Shown here piece by piece: positions 1 to 5,473 of a stretch of DNA of 5,473 nt (position 1 is the stretch's first letter; each line of letters opens with the position of its first letter). A program made the translations under genes and the position numbers. The notes under the pieces are model-generated. The model saw only the letters and a list, made by a program, of their open reading frames with translations. It searched no databases and was not told the DNA's origin. This DNA is from Planctomycetota bacterium. GTDB taxonomy: Bacteria > Planctomycetota > Planctomycetia > Planctomycetales > Planctomycetaceae. The stretch covers positions 1-5,473 of the forward strand of contig JAPOLP010000443.1 in the NCBI GenBank assembly GCA_029977045.1, read 5' to 3'.

Positions 1-447
1 AGAACGCGTCCACTTGTGGCCCGTCTGGATGTAGTGGCAGGCGTTGTGGTCGTTGTGCTGATGCGTCATCGACCGGATGACGGCGAAGCGGTCTGACAGC
101 TCGGCGGTGCGATGCAGATGCTCGCAGATTCGCAGCCCGGGAGTCCGCGACGCGATTGGAGAAAACGGACCTCGCAATTCAGACGAGGCCTCGGGCTTCA
201 TATCCAGCGTCTCAAGCTGGCTTGGTCCGCCAAACAGATAGAGGAACAGAATCGATTTGGCTCGCCCCGTCGGAAATGGAAGCGTTGGCCCGACTTCGTT
301 CTCAGTACCGAGCTGGCTCGACACACGCTCAGCCGCCAGGAGCTGTGGCAGGTTCAGCCCGAGTAGCCCGAGACTTCCCGCCTGAATTACGCCTCGACGT
401 GTCAGGCCGGAGCAAACCCGCTTCCTTCGCCCTTGAATCGTGAGCAT
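1..447 (-). CDS. DUF1501 family protein with Tat-like leader, N-terminal part (3' end cut by window edge)
   Basis: The first 149 residues are visible; the frame is still open at base 1. DUF1501 proteins (Pfam DUF1501, related to the alkaline phosphatase/sulfatase fold) are very common in planctomycetes, are usually about 400-490 residues long, and have no firmly established reaction. Residues 1-39 form an export leader: a basic start (MLTIQGRRKR), twin arginines in TRRGVIQAG (Arg17-Arg18), a hydrophobic stretch (residues 20-37) and a small-residue site LLAA before Glu40. Residues 65-82 hold the family's hallmark core, a hydrophobic strand followed by FGGPSQLETLD. ELRGPFSPI (90-98), TPGLRICEHL (102-111), the RFAVIRSMTH segment (120-129) and the His-rich HNDHNACHY (131-139) then follow in family order. 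ATG at 447-445 is the only possible start: the in-frame stop TAA at 507-505 lies upstream with no ATG, GTG or TTG between, and GAGG sits 7 bases before the ATG. Family is very likely; function is unknown. Confidence 0.95.
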   Translation of the reverse strand, partial: MLTIQGRRKRVCSGLTRRGVIQAGSLGLLGLNLPQLLAAERVSSQLGTENEVGPTLPFPTGRAKSILFLYLFGGPSQLETLDMKPEASSELRGPFSPIASRTPGLRICEHLHRTAELSDRFAVIRSMTHQHNDHNACHYIQTGHKWTRS

Positions 448-454
448 CCCAAAA

Positions 455-458
455 CCTC
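455..458 (-). promoter_or_regulatory. Ribosome binding site of the DUF1501 gene
   Basis: On the minus strand the sequence GAGG is followed by seven bases (TTTTGGG) and then the ATG at 447-445. This is a normal Shine-Dalgarno core at normal spacing, and it supports the chosen start. Confidence 0.5.
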
Positions 459-617
459 GCCAGACAAGACGCCAGGTTGAGCAGCAAACAGTCGACGGGC
501 GAGCTTATCGTTATGACGCCACCTCAACGACCCGAAACCGAGTCAGCTTCGAGTTGTCCCAACCACTTCGGCACCGTTCGGATTTCTGGCGGTCCGCGAG
601 GTTGGACGATTGAGAGT

Positions 618-633
618 AAAGAGCCCCTGGCTC
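618..633 (-). terminator. Possible weak hairpin terminator after the propeller gene
   Basis: About 58 bases past the TGA of the propeller gene the minus strand reads GAGCC-AGG-GGCTC followed by TTT. This gives a 5-bp GC-rich stem with a 3-base loop; AAA upstream could pair with the trailing TTT if one C is bulged. The T-run is only three bases, so this is at best a weak intrinsic terminator and may be chance. Confidence 0.25.
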
Positions 634-691
634 GTTTCTGCAGCTACAAGCGTGACGATGCGAAGCTCACGGACATTGGCCCGGAAGAAAA

Positions 692-3600
692 TCAGTCCTG
701 TTTGTAGTCGAGCGTAATCGTCACTGGTCGAGTGGAATCAGTGACGCGAACCTCGACCTGCCGGGCGGATTTGTCGTCCTTCACGACGAGACGGGCGTCG
801 ACATTCAGGAAAGCCTCGTCGGTTGAAAACTGAGTCGCAGGCTTGCCCGTTCGAGTGTCGATAGCCGTCAGCTCGTAGCGAGGCTTTGTCAGCCGTCCAC
901 CCTCTTTGGTGAGGGTGTGCGCCCCGGCGAGCAGAACGACGGGAACGTTGCGTGGCTGGGGCTTGAGCAGGAAGTTCGGCGAAACTTGGCTTTCCCAGGC
1001 AAGTTTCGATCCTGTCAGATCGACTCCACAGGCGAATCCGTTGATTGGCGAATACTCGCGTGCCGCTGTACTCAGGCGGTTCACACCCAGGCGAAACGGA
1101 CTCGCCACCTGCCGCGTAAAGACAACGAAGCCATCAGCGGTTGCATGAAAATGCAGTTCCCCAGGCGGCTGCTGGAGAGGTTGGGTTTTCAAATCAGCCA
1201 GCAGGACGCCGTCTGCGAGGTCACGAATCTGCAGCTGGCCTTCGCGTTTAAGTGTGACCAGCCATGATTCGAACGGCAGCGACGTGACAGACGACGAACG
1301 TTCGCAGGAGTACTCCCAGCGTCGCTGCCCGGTCATCACGTCCAACCCGAAGAACTCCAACTGCGTGTCTTGCGGGGTGACGAAGACAGGCGATGAGCCG
1401 TTCACGGAGACCAGGTAAGTCCGTTCGGGCAGGTCAAATGTCGCGAGCAGCCGGCCGGTTGCAGTTTCGAAGACGCGAGACGACGACGGTGCGGCTTCCA
1501 ACTGAACGAGCAGGCGGTCGTCACCGAAAACGAACCCCTCACCCGATTGAGCGGGGCGTTCCCACAGCTGTTCGCCACTTCGAGCATCGACAACTCGCAG
1601 TCGGTTGTTCGATCGCCAGACGAGTGTTGTCGGCGTCAGCAGATCGACCGCTCCCAGAGCCCGCGAACCTGATTTCAAACGGTACGTCGAAACCAGCATT
1701 CCGAACTCGTAGGACTTCTGACCGAACGGCAGTAGCGCCGGGTCGTTCGCAATCAAAGACTTCATCCACAATCGCTTAGGTGGCGACAGGGACGCATCGA
1801 AGACGGCCATGTCCGAATTGATCACGGTGGCGAACAGACTGCCGCCGGTCATCCAGACGGCTCGAAATCGCTGGTTCCCCAGGCTTGGAAAGCCTGGAAC
1901 ATCTGACGCAGGAATGGTCCACTGCAGCCGACCATCAGCGTCAATTGCGGTCAGGCCCTCAACGGACATTTCCATGATCCAGCCGTCGAAGACCTCGGAC
2001 GCATTGCCAAGCCGCTCAACGAAAACCCGCGCCGGCAAGGGTTCCGCGGGCGGTTCAACTTCGGTCAGCGTTTCCTTCGGAGAAGTCTCCGGCCATTTGA
2101 TCGCGACCTGGGCGTCTTTGACCGCGTCGATTTCCAACCATTGTTTCTGGAGGGCAGCTAACGAGTTCCCGTTCAGCAGCGGGGCGTCGGTCGCGATCGT
2201 ATGCTGTCGAACGATTCCCTGAAGCCGGCGTTGAGCTGACTCCAGCGCCGAGACTCGCCCGGCCTTCGCATACGCATCAATAAGAGCAGCCTGGCCCTGT
2301 GCGACGCTGGCTGGCGAGTCAGATGCGACCAGCGGAGCGAGCAGTTGTTCGACAACCTGCAGTTTTTCCGGAGGTTGCGACGCGGCCAGCTCAAGGCGGA
2401 CATCTTTCGCACTCGCGTGCCACGCCAGCAGACTCAACCAGTTCCGCAATGTGGTATCGCGTTCGGCTGCTGGTGCCTGCCAGGCATCACTCAGCCGTTT
2501 GCCAATGCTCTCTTCAATCTGCGCCAGGTGCGATGCAGCGTTATCGGCGAGCGTTGCCGAGCGATAGACCTCAGCCAGCCGACTGGTAATCCAGCCGGAC
2601 AATGGCCGAGTCACACCGTCGTCAACGATCGTTGGCTGAACACTGCCCTGCTCCGGCGACTCATCCACAGCGCTGGCCAGAACAAGTAACTGATCGAATG
2701 CAGCAGCGAACTGCCCCTGTCGCACCAGGCTGTCAGTCTTCACGCGTTGCATGGTCAATTGAGTGCCGGCATCGAGTTCGATCTGGTCAAGCAGATCAAA
2801 CAGCTTCTGATCGAGTATGTCGCCCTGCTTCTGCATTTCGAGGATCTGGCCAATCAGCAATGCCTCGGCATCGCTCTGCAGTCGGGCAGCTTCTTTGCTC
2901 GCAGAGGCGTCTGGCGGCCTTTGCTTTGCACGTGTGCTAAGCGTCTCCAGAAGGTCGCCCATTCCGGAACGATCACCGTTGTGGAGCCGCAGTCGCGCAC
3001 GGGCGAGCAACGTTGCCGGAGCCTCGGGTTGCTTTTCAATCTCCTGTGCCAGGCGAGTCTGCAGTTCGGAGATGGATTCAAGACCGACAACCGAGTTGAA
3101 ACTCTGCGAGACGAGTCGCCCGTCGGCTGCGGAGAGATTCCCGACACGCTGGCCATCCGGCACGGCTGATTCAGCGAGCACTCGGCCGGTCTTCAGATCA
3201 AGACTGAGGACGGCCCCCTGCAGTGACGCGACCGGCGACAGCATCGCGGCGACGTCCGCGTCGGCTTCGTTGGTTTCAGTTGCCACGCTTTTGAAGGGTG
3301 GCACGATGACGGAAACCGGCAAGTGATAAGTCTCGCCGCTGCGAACGCCTCGCCCGGCAGGAACACGGTTTTCAAAAGTGACGGCCCACTGAGCTTCCCC
3401 GCTGAGCAGGTCGAGTGATCGGACACCGTAGTCGCCGACGACGACAACCTGCTTTTCATGCACGGCAGCGACAAACAGGCTATCGCGACGAGGCTGTTTC
3501 CACAGAACTTCACCGGTCACGACATCCAGGCAGGCGAGTACCGGCGAGTCCACGGCTGCGAGGATCAGTCGGCCATCCGCAGCCACTGCCAGCGTTTCCC

Positions 3601-5473
3601 GCCAGCGATTCGGGTTGTCCTGCAGATCGGTATTCATCCGCTGGCTTTTCGACCGCATCGTGACTGGAAACTGAGGGACCGGCTGAACTTCACTCGGGTA
3701 ACTGCTCATCCAGACGATGCGTTGTTCGTCAGGCTCGACGGCGTAAACCTGGCCGGACGACGTCGTGCAGACGAGCAGGCCACCGGCAACGACCGGAGCC
3801 TCGCCAGTGATGCGCCGCAGCGCTTCGTTGATCACCGGCGCGATGGTCTCGCCAAGTTCCTGCTGCCAGAGCGTCGCTCCCGTGGCCGGGTCAAGTTTCA
3901 GCAGGATCGCCTGGCCATCGTCTTCGGCGATGACGAACAGGCCATCGTCCAGACAGGCTGGCGGTCCCAGAAAGAATCGACCGGCCCCCGGAAGCCGAGG
4001 CGTGTCCGACGCGCCGCCGACTTCCCAGACAAGGCTGCCCGTTGCGAGGTCGACCGCTCGCAGCGTGTTCGAGCTTTTCGGGATGATCTCCGTGAGCCGG
4101 GCCATACCGTGACGGGTCGCTCGCGCGGCAATGCCGCCGCCGTTCACGAAGTAGGCCTGCTGTCCGTCGCTGCTGATCGTTCCGGTTGTCCGGTCGAGTC
4201 GCGTTCGCGCGAGCAGCAGTGCTTCCTGAGCCTGGTTGATGGGGCAGCGAATATCCGAGCGGGGAAAGTTCAGTGCCGTCTTCGCGCTGGCCAGATTGAA
4301 CTGTTCAACAAACGCGGAGTCCTGCTGAAACGACTCCCAGAGCAACGAGCCGGTTGCGACATCGACCGCTCGAACGCGATCAAAAGTCCGCATGATTGCC
4401 TTACCGCCAACGATCAGCGGCTGTCCGACCGGCAGGCCAACCTGTGCTTCTTCGATGTCAATCCGGTCGAGGTATTCGATGGCCAGTTCGACCATGCCCG
4501 CCATCTGAGCCGGCGTCTGTGGGTATGGTTCATCATCGTAGTCAGCCCAGGGCGTTGCGAACGGCAGGCGGTCAGCGTCAGTGGGCCGCTCGCTGAAGCC
4601 GTCAGTAATCGACTGCCACTGAACGCGTCCCGTCGCGGCAACAGGAGCGACGCTGTGTGAATTCGTGACTGAACCCGAGGGTTGGCGCCAGTCGCTGGCG
4701 TCATCACTGACTGCCAGGTGACCCGGAAGCGACGTCCGCAGACTGGCCAGCAGTTCGCGCGTCCCGGTCGACCGGACTTGTTTGATTGCTGCAGCCTGGG
4801 ACGACGAACCCGCACCTGACGTGTCATCCGGAAACGTCTCCATCAACCAGTTCTGCAGTTCCGCAATGGCGAGGCCAGCCTGGTCCTCGCGTTCGAGCTG
4901 CAGCCACGCGGCGGCGATCGTCAGTGTCAGACGAGGTTCTCGATCGCGGCGTGCTTCAGATGAGCGGCGCAGTCGCTCGAGGTAGTGAATGGCGAGCACT
5001 GGCAGGCCGGTATCGAGACTGCGCACTCCAAGCTGTTCCGTCGCCAGCCAGCCAGCCGGAGTTTCGACAAAGCGGCTGGCAACGGTCGCGATCGCACGCG
5101 ACTCGCCACTCTTCGTGGCGGCACGAAACTGGGCGGCAGCGGTATCTGAATAGAGCTGTTGCCAGGCCTTCCTGCCAGCCGCAGGCAGCCTGGCAATGAA
5201 TTCCGTGACAGCTCGCTTCAGACTGGTCCGAGGCTGACCAAAAAGCGGGGCACCTGGACGACTCATCTCGTTTGGTGAAACCAGCGAGTCCGAATCGGCA
5301 GCAAGAATCGCCTGCAGCTCAGGAAGCTTCTGCAGCCAGTTGACGTCTTCCGGCGGGGCCTTGTCGATCTCCCCCTGCAGTGTGATGAAGGTCTGCACGC
5401 GCTGGCGGGCGTCGAGCGTCAGGCCCGGCGGAACGGACCACTTTGTCGACGAGCCTGCCGGAACGGGAACAAG
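692..5473 (-). CDS. Giant PQQ-type double beta-propeller / TPR-like protein (5' end beyond window)
   Basis: 1593 residues are visible, numbered here from Leu at 5473-5471; the C-terminus is complete (LDYKQD, then TGA). A GTG lies at 5398-5396, but the frame is open for 25 codons upstream to the edge (LVPVPAGSSTKW...), so the true start and any signal peptide are probably outside. Residues ~26-215 are alpha-helical and TPR-like (LPAAGRKAWQQLY, LAIHYLERL). Residues ~262-285 look like the lead-in of a PQQ propeller (DWRQPSGS). Propeller 1 (~345-800) has seven repeats of the xxxxD-xxTGxxxW type, at about 367, 471, 524, 576, 646, 684 and 755. Residues ~801-1120 are a second helical region. Propeller 2 (~1145-1593) has about eight repeats, some degenerate, at about 1174, 1222, 1292, 1333, 1374, 1414, 1481 and 1535. 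Only six cysteines occur, never adjacent, so the vicinal disulfide of PQQ alcohol dehydrogenases is absent and no haem CxxCH is seen. I infer a non-enzymatic, BamB-like scaffold or binding protein, probably extracytoplasmic; the ligand is unknown. Confidence 0.92.
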   Translation of the reverse strand, partial: LVPVPAGSSTKWSVPPGLTLDARQRVQTFITLQGEIDKAPPEDVNWLQKLPELQAILAADSDSLVSPNEMSRPGAPLFGQPRTSLKRAVTEFIARLPAAGRKAWQQLYSDTAAAQFRAATKSGESRAIATVASRFVETPAGWLATEQLGVRSLDTGLPVLAIHYLERLRRSSEARRDREPRLTLTIAAAWLQLEREDQAGLAIAELQNWLMETFPDDTSGAGSSSQAAAIKQVRSTGTRELLASLRTSLPGHLAVSDDASDWRQPSGSVTNSHSVAPVAATGRVQWQSITDGFSERPTDADRLPFATPWADYDDEPYPQTPAQMAGMVELAIEYLDRIDIEEAQVGLPVGQPLIVGGKAIMRTFDRVRAVDVATGSLLWESFQQDSAFVEQFNLASAKTALNFPRSDIRCPINQAQEALLLARTRLDRTTGTISSDGQQAYFVNGGGIAARATRHGMARLTEIIPKSSNTLRAVDLATGSLVWEVGGASDTPRLPGAGRFFLGPPACLDDGLFVIAEDDGQAILLKLDPATGATLWQQELGETIAPVINEALRRITGEAPVVAGGLLVCTTSSGQVYAVEPDEQRIVWMSSYPSEVQPVPQFPVTMRSKSQRMNTDLQDNPNRWRETLAVAADGRLILAAVDSPVLACLDVVTGEVLWKQPRRDSLFVAAVHEKQVVVVGDYGVRSLDLLSGEAQWAVTFENRVPAGRGVRSGETYHLPVSVIVPPFKSVATETNEADADVAAMLSPVASLQGAVLSLDLKTGRVLAESAVPDGQRVGNLSAADGRLVSQSFNSVVGLESISELQTRLAQEIEKQPEAPATLLARARLRLHNGDRSGMGDLLETLSTRAKQRPPDASASKEAARLQSDAEALLIGQILEMQKQGDILDQKLFDLLDQIELDAGTQLTMQRVKTDSLVRQGQFAAAFDQLLVLASAVDESPEQGSVQPTIVDDGVTRPLSGWITSRLAEVYRSATLADNAASHLAQIEESIGKRLSDAWQAPAAERDTTLRNWLSLLAWHASAKDVRLELAASQPPEKLQVVEQLLAPLVASDSPASVAQGQAALIDAYAKAGRVSALESAQRRLQGIVRQHTIATDAPLLNGNSLAALQKQWLEIDAVKDAQVAIKWPETSPKETLTEVEPPAEPLPARVFVERLGNASEVFDGWIMEMSVEGLTAIDADGRLQWTIPASDVPGFPSLGNQRFRAVWMTGGSLFATVINSDMAVFDASLSPPKRLWMKSLIANDPALLPFGQKSYEFGMLVSTYRLKSGSRALGAVDLLTPTTLVWRSNNRLRVVDARSGEQLWERPAQSGEGFVFGDDRLLVQLEAAPSSSRVFETATGRLLATFDLPERTYLVSVNGSSPVFVTPQDTQLEFFGLDVMTGQRRWEYSCERSSSVTSLPFESWLVTLKREGQLQIRDLADGVLLADLKTQPLQQPPGELHFHATADGFVVFTRQVASPFRLGVNRLSTAAREYSPINGFACGVDLTGSKLAWESQVSPNFLLKPQPRNVPVVLLAGAHTLTKEGGRLTKPRYELTAIDTRTGKPATQFSTDEAFLNVDARLVVKDDKSARQVEVRVTDSTRPVTITLDYKQD

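Larger units (their letters stand above)
448..691. other. Intergenic region between the propeller gene and the DUF1501 gene
   Basis: These 244 bases separate two genes on the minus strand. They contain a short hairpin at 621-633 and the ribosome binding site at 455-458. I found no well-spaced sigma70-like -35/-10 pair reading toward the DUF1501 gene. On the minus strand no frame gives more than very short peptides. On the plus strand a frame of 76 codons from TTG 477 (64 codons from ATG 513) to TAG 705-707 crosses the gap and ends inside the 3' end of the propeller gene. It has no clear ribosome binding site and no recognisable motif, so I do not call it a gene. Confidence 0.6.

Noticed and set aside
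112..443. Two overlapping plus-strand frames at 112-366 and 156-443
   Set aside because: The minus strand here encodes a clear DUF1501 N-terminus with family motifs in order, so these are antisense shadows.
502..527. Possible promoter for the DUF1501 gene (minus strand TTGAGG at 527-522, TAAGCT at 507-502)
   Set aside because: The spacer is only 14 bases and the -10 match is poor; other pairings give 8 bases. Not distinguishable from chance.
906..3326. Several plus-strand open frames of 80-169 codons opposite the 3' half of the propeller gene
   Set aside because: The minus-strand frame over the same bases has regular PQQ-repeat and helical protein features; the plus-strand products are low-complexity and Arg/Ser/Pro-rich. 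They are shadows.
3458..4660. A 400-codon plus-strand open frame
   Set aside because: It lies wholly inside the propeller gene, exactly codon-on-codon with the minus strand. In that register plus-strand stops arise only opposite the minus codons TTA, CTA and TCA, which this GC-rich gene uses rarely, so long antisense frames are expected. The product is Arg-rich and shows no recognisable domain.
692..5473. PQQ-dependent dehydrogenase activity
   Set aside because: The repeats are of the PQQ type, but there are no adjacent cysteines, no haem-binding CxxCH and no recognisable catalytic region; the repeat name reflects fold and not cofactor use.

Overview
The window looks like part of a planctomycete-type chromosome. 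It is GC-rich and carries two gene families typical of that phylum on the same (minus) strand: a very large PQQ-type beta-propeller/TPR-like protein and a DUF1501 protein with a twin-arginine leader. The phylum assignment is an inference from these families, because the window holds no rRNA or marker gene.

Layout, read in the direction of transcription (minus strand, right to left). From the right edge (5473) down to 692 there is one continuous reading frame of 1593 visible residues. It is open at the window edge, so the true start and any export signal lie outside. It encodes an alpha-helical N-terminal region, a first PQQ-repeat propeller, a second helical region and a second PQQ-repeat propeller, and ends in TGA at 694-692. 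A 244-base gap (691-448) follows, containing a weak hairpin and no convincing promoter. From 447 to the left edge is the first 149 residues of a DUF1501 protein, which starts at ATG 447-445 behind a GAGG ribosome binding site and is cut by the window edge.

The two proteins probably both act outside the cytoplasm. The DUF1501 protein has a visible Tat-like leader, and large propellers of this sort are usually exported or envelope-associated. Their shared orientation allows co-transcription, but the 244-base gap and the possible hairpin make independent expression equally plausible.

Nearly all other open frames, including a 400-codon one on the plus strand, are antisense shadows of the large gene. 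I see no RNA genes, mobile elements, CRISPR arrays, attachment sites or origins, and no strong case for a wholly new system. The most distinctive item is the double-propeller architecture of the large protein.
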